Positions 6,961 through 14,288 of a DNA stretch of 52,977 nucleotides are shown in pieces. The position numbers and the translations under genes are program-made. Each line of letters opens with the position of its first letter. The stretch's first letter is position 1. A model generated the notes under the pieces. That model saw only the letters and a list, made by a program, of their open reading frames with translations. It made no database searches and was not told where the DNA came from. The DNA comes from Bradyrhizobium canariense (GTDB lineage: Bacteria > Pseudomonadota > Alphaproteobacteria > Rhizobiales > Xanthobacteraceae). Where the stretch lies: NCBI RefSeq assembly GCF_019402665.1, contig NZ_VSST01000080.1, positions 1-52,977 of the forward strand, read 5' to 3'.

Positions 6961-7764
6961 ATGATTGCTCGCAAAACCGCGACCCGTGCCCGCAAACCAA
7001 AGGAGCCTGCCAAACGCACTTACCAACTGCGGATCAAGGTGGCGTGGCGACGGCAGGTCAGCGCGATTGTCGAAACGGGTCGATTGCTAATCGAGGCCAA
7101 AGCCAAGTTGGGGCACGGCGCATGGGGCGCAATGTTTAAAGGGCCAGATCAATTGCCGTTCGGGCAAGAGACAGCAAGATGCCTGATGGCGATTGCGCGC
7201 CACCCCCTCCTAAAATCCAAGGAAACTTGGGATTTGCTACCGCCATCGTGGTGGACACTTTACATCCTCAGCCGCGCCCCTGTTGCAAGGCTTAAAGATT
7301 GGCTGGCGAACGGGTCTGTGAGTTGTGAAACGACAGCCAACGAAGCCAAGGCATTGTACCCGGCTTGGAGTTTACCGCGCACGAAACCCTCGCCGGCAAA
7401 ACACGGCGGCCCCGAAGACGACGCTCAATCCATGGACGTTGACGATGATGACTTCCCGCAGGAAACATTCGATACGTTCGGCTCAAATCGTTCTGAGCCT
7501 CTTAACGACAGACTTCGGCTGACGTTAGGGAGGATGGCGCGAACGGTAGAGGATTGGGCGCGCGACCTACCAGAAATGACGCTAACGCTGGCGGATATGT
7601 TGGCGGCAGCAGAAGCCGATCCCGAAGCGGACCCAAACATCATCACCGACCTTCGCACAGCGACGCAGATCGATATTGGCCCAGCGACGCAGATTATCGC
7701 GACACTAGAGGCGGTTTTTCAGCGCTATCCTGCCAGCGCGGGACGCTGGCGGCACGTCTTGTGA
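6961..7764 (+). CDS. DUF3102-like protein of mobile-DNA type
   Basis: ATG 6961 has AAGGAAGG upstream and gives 267 residues. A basic N-terminus (about 1-20, ARKTATRARKPKEPAKR) precedes a domain with IVETGRLLIEAKAKLGHGAWGAMF, LPFGQETARCLMAIARHP and LPPSWWTLYILSR. This pattern is typical of DUF3102, found on phages, plasmids and islands. Family members resemble ParB-like or HTH-containing proteins, but the biochemical role is not known. The C-terminal 100 residues are acidic and then helical (EDWARDLPEMTLTLADML). A 30-residue membrane peptide gene follows 43 bases later. It fits the mobile character of the 1-10 kb region. Confidence 0.65.
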   Translation: MIARKTATRARKPKEPAKRTYQLRIKVAWRRQVSAIVETGRLLIEAKAKLGHGAWGAMFKGPDQLPFGQETARCLMAIARHPLLKSKETWDLLPPSWWTLYILSRAPVARLKDWLANGSVSCETTANEAKALYPAWSLPRTKPSPAKHGGPEDDAQSMDVDDDDFPQETFDTFGSNRSEPLNDRLRLTLGRMARTVEDWARDLPEMTLTLADMLAAAEADPEADPNIITDLRTATQIDIGPATQIIATLEAVFQRYPASAGRWRHVL

Positions 7765-7807
7765 CCTTAGGTGGTCAAAGCTAAGGTGGGCTCTTGGGAG
7801 TTCGAGC

Positions 7808-7900
7808 ATGCATTGGGTGCTGATCGTAATTGCTGTTGTTTTTTTATTGGCGCTAAGCGCCGGATTTAAGAAGCAAACCGGAGTTGCGCTGCCTTGCTAA
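7808..7900 (+). CDS. 30-residue single-pass membrane peptide
   Basis: ATG 7808 has GGGAG six bases upstream and encodes 30 residues. These are MHW, then a continuous hydrophobic helix (about 4-19, VLIVIAVVFLLALSAG), then a basic end (FKKQTGVALPC). The shape is that of a small transmembrane peptide: a regulatory or assembly peptide, or a type-I-toxin-like product. It follows the DUF3102-like gene in the same direction. No antisense RNA or hairpin is obvious enough to call it a toxin. Confidence 0.5.
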   Translation: MHWVLIVIAVVFLLALSAGFKKQTGVALPC

Positions 7901-7966
7901 GGCAGTGAACGCTACAACACCGGATATCGTTCTCCCCGGACGATTTGTCGGGGTTGCACGGACTGA

Positions 7967-8758
7967 CTACTTCTTCTTCAATGCCACGTGCGGAGCGACG
8001 ATTTTTTCTTCCACATGCGCGCTACCTTTGGGCGAGATGTGAACCCGTTGCGCCGCCTCGTCGTATTCAATTTTCCGCGCCTTATGGAGCACCTTTAAGA
8101 TCTTACGGCGGTATACGCTCGGATTGCTATATTCGATCGAGGCAAGGAGATCGGCTTCCGACATCCACCCGAGCGCTTGGTGCAGCAGAAGCATGGTTTG
8201 GTCGGCTGCGCCCAGCTTCGTATCCAGCACGCGCTTTGCGGTCCCGGCCGACCAGATCAGCGGCGTTTTGCGCTCAACCAACCCATCAACGGCTTCCTGT
8301 GCTTCCGGTGTCTTTACGTTATGGAAGACGCGCACGAGCTCGGCGAGAATCCAGCTCGCGTTTGAATATACCGCTGTGGCATCCATGAGGTTCGGGTCAA
8401 CGTCGCCGCCGACGTGACCCACACCCCTGTTGTTCCGAATGTCGTACAGCGCCGGCAACATGCGCGGGATCAGGATGCGCAGGCTGTGGTCGCCGGGCTT
8501 TCCTGTGTTCGTATTGCGCTCCAGATCGCGACAGTTATCCCGCATATTGGGCGGCTTTGTCGGCGCGGGGACATAGGTGCCGCTGATGAAACCGTGACAG
8601 ATCCAGTACACGACCTCGCAGAACTTGCCGCCCTCGAGTTCTGATGGCGACCAGCGGTGTTCGGCAAAATTCGATGCGATTTCCCGGTAGGTTTCGAGCA
8701 ACGGGTGGCGCAAGCTTGCTGGAATGGCGGCAAGCATCGTGGCTGCATCGATGCTCAC
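7967..8758 (-). CDS. Unknown protein with HEPN-like R-x6-H motif, second gene of coupled operon
   Basis: The 263-residue protein starts at a GTG that overlaps the stop of the upstream gene (GTGA), so translation is probably coupled. Residues 100-140 read LPALYDIRNNRGVGHVGG followed by a long helix (ASWILAELVRVFH). The R108-N...H115 spacing fits the R-x4-6-H active-site motif of HEPN RNases, and the local context resembles abortive-infection C-terminal domains. The C-terminal about 70 residues (LHQALGWMSEADLL, PSVYRRKILKVLHKARKIEYDE, VHISPKG) look like a winged helix. Together this suggests a nucleic-acid-binding protein with possible RNase activity. It could be a toxin or defence effector, or only a structural HEPN relative. 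I cannot name the family. Confidence 0.6.
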   Translation of the reverse strand: MSIDAATMLAAIPASLRHPLLETYREIASNFAEHRWSPSELEGGKFCEVVYWICHGFISGTYVPAPTKPPNMRDNCRDLERNTNTGKPGDHSLRILIPRMLPALYDIRNNRGVGHVGGDVDPNLMDATAVYSNASWILAELVRVFHNVKTPEAQEAVDGLVERKTPLIWSAGTAKRVLDTKLGAADQTMLLLHQALGWMSEADLLASIEYSNPSVYRRKILKVLHKARKIEYDEAAQRVHISPKGSAHVEEKIVAPHVALKKK

Positions 8759-9318
8759 TCAGGATTGAGCTGTTTGACTAGCTCCGCTCCTGCTTTTAGG
8801 CCCGGACCCGTAACCGTCCACCCTCTCTCCTTTGATCCGCTCAAGATGTTGCCGGGCTTCTTCAAATAAGTGGCGTGATTAGTGTCGCCGTAGCAGCCCA
8901 TCTTCTTGCAGGCTTCACGACCGGCTTTGTCTGTGAACGTCGTCTGACCTGTCTTCAAGAATTCTGCGACACCGGCGAGCAGGTAGGCATTGATGCTCTG
9001 CTCTTTCTGATTCTTGCCGTGCGGCGTGTCGGCGATCAGATCCACCGTTTCATCTTCGATATGGAAAATGTGGTTGATCTGCTCGACCGTGACGCTATTC
9101 CGCGACATCCACGTCTTGACCTTTTGGTTCAAGCCAAGTTCGCCGTCATCGACCTCGTTGTCGGCTGCGCCGCCTTTCGCTTCTTTCTGTTCGGTCACGC
9201 TCGCGTCATCGCCGAGCATTGCCATTGCGGCCTTGAGTGCCTTCTTGCGTTCGGACGGATCAGCAGGTTCGAGAAGGTCGTATAGGCCAGTAACAAGAGT
9301 TTTCATGTCGGTCGGCAT
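8755..9318 (-). CDS. Unknown protein, first gene of coupled operon
   Basis: I start at ATG 9318 (AGGTGA upstream; 187 residues). An upstream frame start at 9405 would add 29 residues without a ribosome site. The N-terminal helical part (LVTGLYDLLEP, RKKALKAAMAML) is followed by an acidic linker, then HIEDETVDLIADTPHGKNQKEQSINAYLLAGVAEFLKTG. The C-terminal region (GCYGDTNHATYL, GSKERGWTVTGPGLKAGAELVKQL) has the look of a small winged-helix or DNA-reading domain. The stop overlaps the start of the HEPN-motif gene. A partner role (adaptor or antitoxin-like) is inference from the coupling only. Confidence 0.6.
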   Translation of the reverse strand: MPTDMKTLVTGLYDLLEPADPSERKKALKAAMAMLGDDASVTEQKEAKGGAADNEVDDGELGLNQKVKTWMSRNSVTVEQINHIFHIEDETVDLIADTPHGKNQKEQSINAYLLAGVAEFLKTGQTTFTDKAGREACKKMGCYGDTNHATYLKKPGNILSGSKERGWTVTGPGLKAGAELVKQLNPE

Positions 9319-9601
9319 GCAATCACCTAAATAAGAATCGGCGCGATGCACGCAAATGTAGAATTCCATCGCGAGGAAGCCAAGGATTGACTCCTCAAGG
9401 CTCATTGTTCGCTCTTATGGCCGTCGAGACGATCGGGTGAAGCGTGTCAGCTCGGCTGGCGCATCACCGCGCGGTGTTTGAGGTTAGTTCGGCGATTGCG
9501 TTGGGGGTTGTCCCCGAAGAGCTGCCCGTGGTTGGCGGAGCCAGCAACACCCATCACGGTCCGCCCGGATAGTGATGGGAAATCGCCGGACTTGACGCCT
9601 G

Positions 9602-9844
9602 CTATGCCTTCGACTTTTTCCGAGCAACGAACTGCCGGTAGAATTCGGTCATCGCCATCCCGACGACTTCGTTAGCACCAATCCAGCCAAGGGTTGGGTC
9701 TGACGGTTCGTTGATCGGACGACCATCGACCATGATCATACCGTTGTCATAGGCCGTCACTGTGAGCGTGAGGATGAGACCTTTATCGTTTGGGGTGGGA
9801 TCGACCTTCATCTTGTCGCGAACCGTTTCTAAAGATGCTGGCAT
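9602..9844 (-). CDS. Small protein of unknown function, third gene of micro-operon
   Basis: This 80-residue protein is mostly beta-like at the start (ILTLTVTAYDNGMIMVDGRPI) and helical at the end (IGANEVVGMAMTEFYRQF), closing with a basic KKSKA tail. AGGAG stands seven bases before the ATG. It lies 21 bases downstream of a 30-codon ORF, which itself overlaps a 59-codon ORF, all in one direction. I do not recognise the family; the composition and ribosome site argue that it is a real gene. Confidence 0.65.
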   Translation of the reverse strand: MPASLETVRDKMKVDPTPNDKGLILTLTVTAYDNGMIMVDGRPINEPSDPTLGWIGANEVVGMAMTEFYRQFVARKKSKA

Positions 9845-9865
9845 TGGGTCACTCCTATTGGGTTT

Positions 9866-9958
9866 CTACTCCGCATCGCCCGTGAAGCGGTCGTCGGAAA
9901 ACATTGCACTTAAGTCGCGATTGTTATCGCGTTGAAGATGTACAGCCTGGGTCGTCAT
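9866..9958 (-). CDS. 30-residue peptide, second gene of micro-operon
   Basis: The ATG overlaps the TGA of the preceding 59-codon ORF (ATGA). The product begins MTTQAVHLQRDN and ends FTGDAE: polar, acidic, with no hydrophobic segment. AAGGA stands about eleven bases upstream. The coupling to the neighbours on both sides is the main evidence that it is translated. Confidence 0.45.
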   Translation of the reverse strand: MTTQAVHLQRDNNRDLSAMFSDDRFTGDAE

Positions 9959-10134
9959 GCTGATCCATCCTTCTCTAAATTCCCCGCTGCGAGGAATTCG
10001 TCGTGGAATTTTTTGATAAGAGCGACCCTAGCGCGATCGACGTCGCTGATTTCGTCTGGGTGTCTATTGTCGATGAAACAGATCTGGTCGATGCAGGTGT
10101 TGACGAATTCGGCGACGAGTCTTTCTACAGTCAT
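9955..10134 (-). CDS. 59-residue protein, first gene of micro-operon
   Basis: ATG 10134 has an excellent GGAGGGAG site six bases upstream. The product is a 59-residue, mainly helical protein: MTVERLVAEFVNTCIDQICF, a short turn with NRHPDEISDVDR, then VALIKKFHDEFLAAG. The pattern of hydrophobic residues fits two amphipathic helices. It overlaps the next gene by ATGA. No family is recognised. It lies 89 bases after the terminator of tRNA-Arg, in the same direction. Confidence 0.55.
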   Translation of the reverse strand: MTVERLVAEFVNTCIDQICFIDNRHPDEISDVDRARVALIKKFHDEFLAAGNLEKDGSA

Positions 10135-10222
10135 CTGAATCTCCCTCCATCAAAGCCCCGGCCCGACGGTGATGACACAAGCCGCGCGAAAATGACGGGA
10201 CTATTTTCGACCCCGACTTTTG

Positions 10223-10251
10223 AAAAAAGGGGTGGCGGTTGCCACTACCCC
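10223..10251 (-). terminator. Rho-independent terminator of tRNA-Arg
   Basis: Read on the minus strand: GGGG-TA-GTGGC, loop AACC, GCCAC-CCC, then six T residues. It lies 70 bases past the 3' end of tRNA-Arg and separates it from the micro-operon. Confidence 0.75.
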
Positions 10252-10320
10252 GGCCATTACCCCGAAGAGTTTCGGGGCTTCACCGGCAGTCTGGGTCGGC
10301 TGATAAGACCTTGATTTCGC

Positions 10321-10397
10321 TGGCGATCCCGGGAAGACTCGAACTTCCGACCTACGGTTTAGGAAACCGTCGCTCTATCCGGCTGAGCTACGGGACC
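10321..10397 (-). tRNA. tRNA-Arg (CCT anticodon)
   Basis: A full 77-nt cloverleaf with encoded CCA. The acceptor arm is GGTCCCG/CGGGATC, the D arm contains GCTCAGCCGGATAGAGC, the anticodon arm is ACGGT-TTCCTAA-ACCGT (anticodon CCT), and the T arm is GGAAG-TTCGAGT-CTTCC. It reads AGG codons. Its 3' end points at the accessory region (1-10.3 kb); tRNA 3' ends are common integration sites of islands. No integrase or second copy of the 3' end is visible in this window. Confidence 0.97.
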
Positions 10398-10494
10398 GCG
10401 GAACCCGCAGAGCGGGCTACCGGGGCTTCATATCAAAGCGGAGGGGAGATCGGAAGCCCTACGCGTTGCTCAATGCGGAGGGCTGCCGGTCATC

Positions 10495-11451
10495 TTACGC
10501 CCGGATATTGTTGTCCCGGACCACCTTGCCCCAAGTGGCAACCTGCTTGTCGAAGAAGGTCTTGAAGGCGGGACCGTCCTCGAGCAGCAGCGTCATCTGC
10601 TGCGTCTCCTTGAGCTGGGCGGCGGTCGCGGGCTCGCTCAGGATCTCCTTGGACGCCGTCGCGAGGGCTGCGACGATGTCCGGCGGCGTGCCGGTGGGCG
10701 CGAAGATGCCCCACCAGGCCAGCGTCTCGAAATCCGGGAAGCCTGCCTCGATCGCGGTCGGCGTATCCGGCAGGCCGGGCAGCCGCTCGCGGCCGAGCTG
10801 CAGGATCGGACGCAGCATGTTGGTGCCGAGCTGGGCTGCGACCAGCGCCGCCGATCCCGCGATCAGATCGACATGGCCGCCGAGCACGTCGTTCATCGCG
10901 GGGCCGCCGCCGCGATAGGGCACGTGCGTGATCTCGACGCCCGCCTTGTTGCCGAGCACGGTCATGGCGAGATGGCCGAGCGTCCCGATGCCGACGGAGG
11001 CATATTTCACAGCGCCGGGCGTCGCCTTGCAGGCCGCCACCACGTCGGCGAAGGTCTTGTAGGGACGGCCCGCACCGGCGGCGATCACGTAAGGCGCAGT
11101 GCCGACCAGCAACACCGGCATCAGCTCGCGCTCGACATCGACGGGCGGCTTGTCGAGGATGGAGGGGATCACCGCGTGGGAATCGAAGGTGACCAGGAAC
11201 GTCGAGCCATCAGGCGGGCTCTTGGCGACCTGCGCCGCGCCGAGCGCACCGGCGGCGCCCGACTTGTTCTCGACAATGACGATGCGGTTGAGCTTGGTCT
11301 GCAGATGGCTCTGGAGCAGCCGCGCCATCGCATCGGTCGATCCGCCCGGCGGAAACGGCACCACCAGCGTGATTTTTGAAGCCTGCGCCAATGCCGGCGT
11401 CATCGCGAGAATAGCCGGCGCTGCGAGCAGCGCGCGTCGTGTGATCGTCAT
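10495..11451 (-). CDS. Tripartite tricarboxylate transporter substrate-binding protein (TctC/Bug family)
   Basis: The 318-residue protein has a signal peptide (MTITRRALLAAPAILAMTPALAQA) followed by the Bug-family opening ITLVVPFPPGGSTDAMARLLQ. Typical Bug strands follow (VIVENKSGAAGALGA, VPYRGGGPAMNDVLGGHVDL). These periplasmic binders deliver carboxylates to TctAB permeases or to sensors; orphan copies are very numerous in beta- and alphaproteobacteria. No tctA or tctB is nearby. It is the last gene of the operon ligase, RraA-like, cupin, binder, so it probably captures the acid degraded by that operon. The ligand cannot be read from sequence. Confidence 0.92.
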   Translation of the reverse strand: MTITRRALLAAPAILAMTPALAQASKITLVVPFPPGGSTDAMARLLQSHLQTKLNRIVIVENKSGAAGALGAAQVAKSPPDGSTFLVTFDSHAVIPSILDKPPVDVERELMPVLLVGTAPYVIAAGAGRPYKTFADVVAACKATPGAVKYASVGIGTLGHLAMTVLGNKAGVEITHVPYRGGGPAMNDVLGGHVDLIAGSAALVAAQLGTNMLRPILQLGRERLPGLPDTPTAIEAGFPDFETLAWWGIFAPTGTPPDIVAALATASKEILSEPATAAQLKETQQMTLLLEDGPAFKTFFDKQVATWGKVVRDNNIRA

Positions 11452-11497
11452 GGTCCCCTCCCCTGTTTTCTCGCGCCCGGCTTTTGCTCTTGGCGCT

Positions 11498-11869
11498 TTA
11501 AGTCGTTCCGAAACCGGATCCCGCTTTTCTGTATTCTGGCCGCGGCGGGCTGAAAATGTCCAGCACGCGGGCGCCGTCGGGGCCGGCGCGCATGGTGTGC
11601 GGCACGTTGCCGGGCGTGCGCCAGAAATCGCCCTTCTTCACGGCAATCTCCTCGCTGCCCTGGACGCGGATGGCGGAGCCGTCGAGCAGCACGCCCCATT
11701 GCTCCTCTGGATGATGATGCAGCGTGCCTTGCGCATGCGGCGCCAGCGTCACCACCGACAGCATCGCCTGTTCGCCGGAGAAGATGCGCGTGGTCACCCC
11801 TGCCGCAAGTTCGCGAAACAGCCCGTCGGCGGTATCGTCGAGATTGTGGAATTCGTCCTTCTGGCTCAC
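11498..11869 (-). CDS. Cupin-domain protein
   Basis: I choose GTG 11869 (GAGGAGAG upstream; 123 residues) rather than the longer ATG 11911, which overlaps the RraA-like gene. A single cupin domain is visible: HHHPEEQWGVLLDGSA (motif 1, His and Glu metal ligands) and GDFWRTPGNVPHTMRAG (motif 2, last His). Small cupins of this type are dioxygenases, isomerases or sensors. The operon context suggests a role in the same acid-degradation route, but no reaction can be assigned. Confidence 0.85.
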   Translation of the reverse strand: MSQKDEFHNLDDTADGLFRELAAGVTTRIFSGEQAMLSVVTLAPHAQGTLHHHPEEQWGVLLDGSAIRVQGSEEIAVKKGDFWRTPGNVPHTMRAGPDGARVLDIFSPPRPEYRKAGSGFGTT

Positions 11870-11897
11870 GCTATTCTCTCCTCGTTTTTTTTGCTGA

Positions 11898-12536
11898 TCA
11901 GGATTTGCCATACGAGCCCTGATAACGGCCCTCGCGGATCGCCTTCAGCGTCTCCTCCTCGCGCGCGACCTGGGCGCGCACGGCGTCGAGCAGCGCCGCG
12001 GCACCTGCTGCGGCAAACGACACCACGCCGTCCTCGTCGCCGACGACGATGTCGCCGGGGGAGATCACGCTGCCGCCGATCGAAACAGGCACGTTGATCT
12101 CGCCGGGGCCGTTCTTGTAGGGGCCGCGGTGGATCACCGCGCGAGCGTAGCAGGGAAAGTCATCGGCCGCGAACGCCGCGACATCGCGGATCGCGCCGTC
12201 GATGACATAGCCTTCGGCTTTGCGCCATTGCGCGATATTCTTCATGATCTCGCCGACCAGCGCGCGGGTCTCATCGCCGCCGCCATCGACCACGATGACG
12301 TCGCCGGGGCCCACCAGCTCGAGCGCGCGGTGGATGGCCAGATTGTCGCCGGGACGGGTGCGAACCGTGAAGGCCGTGCCCACCAGCTTGGCGCCGCGAT
12401 GATAGGGCTTGAGGCCCACTGCGCCCGGCAGCCGGCCGAGATTGTCCGAAATGACCGAGGTCGGCGCACCGCGAAAACCCTCGATGATCTCGGCCGGCGG
12501 CTTCGGCACGGCGTTCGCGGCGATGGTGATGGTCAT
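11898..12536 (-). CDS. RraA-like / 4-hydroxy-4-methyl-2-oxoglutarate aldolase family protein
   Basis: From ATG 12536 (AAGGA upstream; 212 residues) the protein shows the RraA/HMG-aldolase fold: VISDNLGRLPGA, GTAFTVRTRPGDN, VIVVDGGGDETRALVGEIM, YVIDGAIRD and a C-terminal GDIVVGDEDGVV. The G-x-x-x-D...R-D signature (GGGDETRALVG, GAIRD) holds the divalent-metal and pyruvate-binding residues known for HMG/CHA aldolases (family knowledge). Such enzymes cleave 4-hydroxy-2-oxo acids or decarboxylate oxaloacetate. Linkage to an acyl-CoA ligase and a carboxylate-binding protein supports a catabolic aldolase over an RNase E inhibitor. The exact substrate is unknown. Confidence 0.88.
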   Translation of the reverse strand: MTITIAANAVPKPPAEIIEGFRGAPTSVISDNLGRLPGAVGLKPYHRGAKLVGTAFTVRTRPGDNLAIHRALELVGPGDVIVVDGGGDETRALVGEIMKNIAQWRKAEGYVIDGAIRDVAAFAADDFPCYARAVIHRGPYKNGPGEINVPVSIGGSVISPGDIVVGDEDGVVSFAAAGAAALLDAVRAQVAREEETLKAIREGRYQGSYGKS

Positions 12537-12562
12537 AATCTCGGTCCTTCCCGTGAATTCTC

Positions 12563-14080
12563 TTAATCTGCGTCCGCCCGCGCCTTCGCCGGCCAGATCC
12601 GGAAGGCGCGCCCCTCCTTCATCCACGCCGCGCGCTCGTCGCGCAACAACGTGCGACGAACTTTTCCGGAATCATCGCGCGGCGGGGCGCTGACGATCTC
12701 AAAAGTTTCCGGATGCTTGTAGCGGCTGAGCCGGTCCTTCAAAAAATCCGCCATGCCGTCGGCGATGGCCTGACCGTCCGCACCGCCCTCCGGCTCGATG
12801 ATGCCGTGCACGCGCTGGCCCAATTCCGGATCGGGCAATCCCACCACCACGCAGGAGCGCACGCCCGGACAGGCGGAGACGGCAGCTTCGACCTCGGCGG
12901 GATAGATGTTGGCGCCGCCGCGCAGCACCATGTCGGCGAGGCGGTCGCCAAGATAAAGGTAGCCTTCCGCGTCCAGCCTGCCGATGTCGCCGAGCGATTC
13001 CCAGCCGTCCGCGCGGCGCTTCGGCTCGGCGCCGAGATAGTGATAGGTGGCATCCTTGCCGTCATTGTTAAGGAAATAGATTTCGCCGCTCTCGCCCGGC
13101 GCGACGTCGTTGCCGTCCTCGCCGATGATGCGCAAGCGCGCCATCTCGCCGATCTTGCCGACCGAGCCCTTGTGCGTCAGCCATTCCGTGCCGGAGATGA
13201 TGCAGGAGCCTTGTCGCTCGGTACCGCCATAGAGCTCCCAGATCCGCTCAGGCCCGAGCCAGGCGATCCAGTTCTCCTTCAGCCAGGGCGGCATCGGAGC
13301 GGCCATGTGGAAGACGGTCTGCAGGCTCGACACGTCATAGGCGTTGCGCACGTGCTCCGGCAGCGCCCAGATCCGGTGCATCATGGTCGGCACGAAATTG
13401 ACCCATTGCACGCGCTCGCGCGCAATTTGTCGCAGCGCCTCCTCGGCGTCGAACTTGACGAGACCGGTGAGCTGGCCGCCGGTGAACAGCGCGTAGTGCG
13501 ACACGATGAACGGCGCGTTGTGATAGAGCGGACCGGGATTGAGCAGCGAGACCCCGAAGGGGATGTTGAGCGGCGGCGCGGCGACGGTGTCGGTCACCGC
13601 CGGCTGGTGATCGAGGATCACCTTCGGCCGCCCGGTCGATCCGCCGCTGGTCATCGCTTTCCAATAGCGCGCCACCGGTGCGGCGAGCGGCTCGTCCGAA
13701 AATCCTTCCGGCACGAAATCCGCGGGCAGACGGTTCGGTGCGTTCCAGTCGGCTTCGCCGCCGACCACCAGCGCCGGCTTCAGGATATCGAGCACCGCGG
13801 CGGCTTCGCCGCGCGGCAGCCGCCATGACAGCGAGGTCGGCGTCGCTCCGCATTTCCACACCGCAAACGAGGTCTCGAAGAACGCATTGCCGTTGGGCAA
13901 ACCGATTGCGATAAAATCGCCGGGCCTGACGCCCTTGGCCATGAACGCCCGTGCGCGCCGGTTGGCGCCGCGTTCGAGCGCGTCCCATGTCAGCGTATCC
14001 TGCCCGTGACGGACGGCGATCGTGCCTTGCGGTTTGCGCTCGGCGTACCAGCGCGGCACATCGGACAGGGGCAGCAGCAT
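12563..14080 (-). CDS. AMP-forming acyl-CoA ligase (ANL family)
   Basis: ATG 14080 (GGAAACG upstream) gives 505 residues, usual for the family; the longer frame to 14236 is not supported. The AMP-binding core is MTSGGSTGRPKVIL (A3/P-loop), ELYGGTERQG (A5), GWESLGDIGRLDAEGYLYLGDRLADMVLRGGANIYPAEVE (A7-A8), and the C-terminal Lys near DDSGKVRRT (A10). It activates a carboxylic acid to its CoA thioester with ATP. The closest described relatives I can think of are bile-acid or fatty-acid CoA ligases; the substrate is not determinable. It leads the operon with the RraA-like, cupin and TctC genes. Confidence 0.9.
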   Translation of the reverse strand: MLLPLSDVPRWYAERKPQGTIAVRHGQDTLTWDALERGANRRARAFMAKGVRPGDFIAIGLPNGNAFFETSFAVWKCGATPTSLSWRLPRGEAAAVLDILKPALVVGGEADWNAPNRLPADFVPEGFSDEPLAAPVARYWKAMTSGGSTGRPKVILDHQPAVTDTVAAPPLNIPFGVSLLNPGPLYHNAPFIVSHYALFTGGQLTGLVKFDAEEALRQIARERVQWVNFVPTMMHRIWALPEHVRNAYDVSSLQTVFHMAAPMPPWLKENWIAWLGPERIWELYGGTERQGSCIISGTEWLTHKGSVGKIGEMARLRIIGEDGNDVAPGESGEIYFLNNDGKDATYHYLGAEPKRRADGWESLGDIGRLDAEGYLYLGDRLADMVLRGGANIYPAEVEAAVSACPGVRSCVVVGLPDPELGQRVHGIIEPEGGADGQAIADGMADFLKDRLSRYKHPETFEIVSAPPRDDSGKVRRTLLRDERAAWMKEGRAFRIWPAKARADAD

Positions 14081-14288
14081 CAGGCGTTTCCACTTCGTTT
14101 TCTTGGCGTCGCCAATGAGGCGAGCGCAGGATGAAGTGACGCTGTGACTCCTGCGCCACGTCAAGCAAAAAATGTCAGCATCGCAGCCATGAAATTCCCG
14201 GGTTCCATGGGTGACAAGCCGGCCATAAAGGGGCAAAAATCAGTCCGACTCAGTTCGGGTTGAGTTTTGCAAGGAATGCTCTCGTAGA

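Noticed and set aside
7905..7966. Hairpin CCCCGGAC...GTCGGGG between convergent genes as terminator
   Set aside because: The stem has a bulge and no T run on either strand; too weak to list.
10003..10314. 103-codon plus-strand frame beside tRNA-Arg
   Set aside because: It runs antisense to the 59-codon ORF with the strong ribosome site and through the tRNA terminator hairpin.
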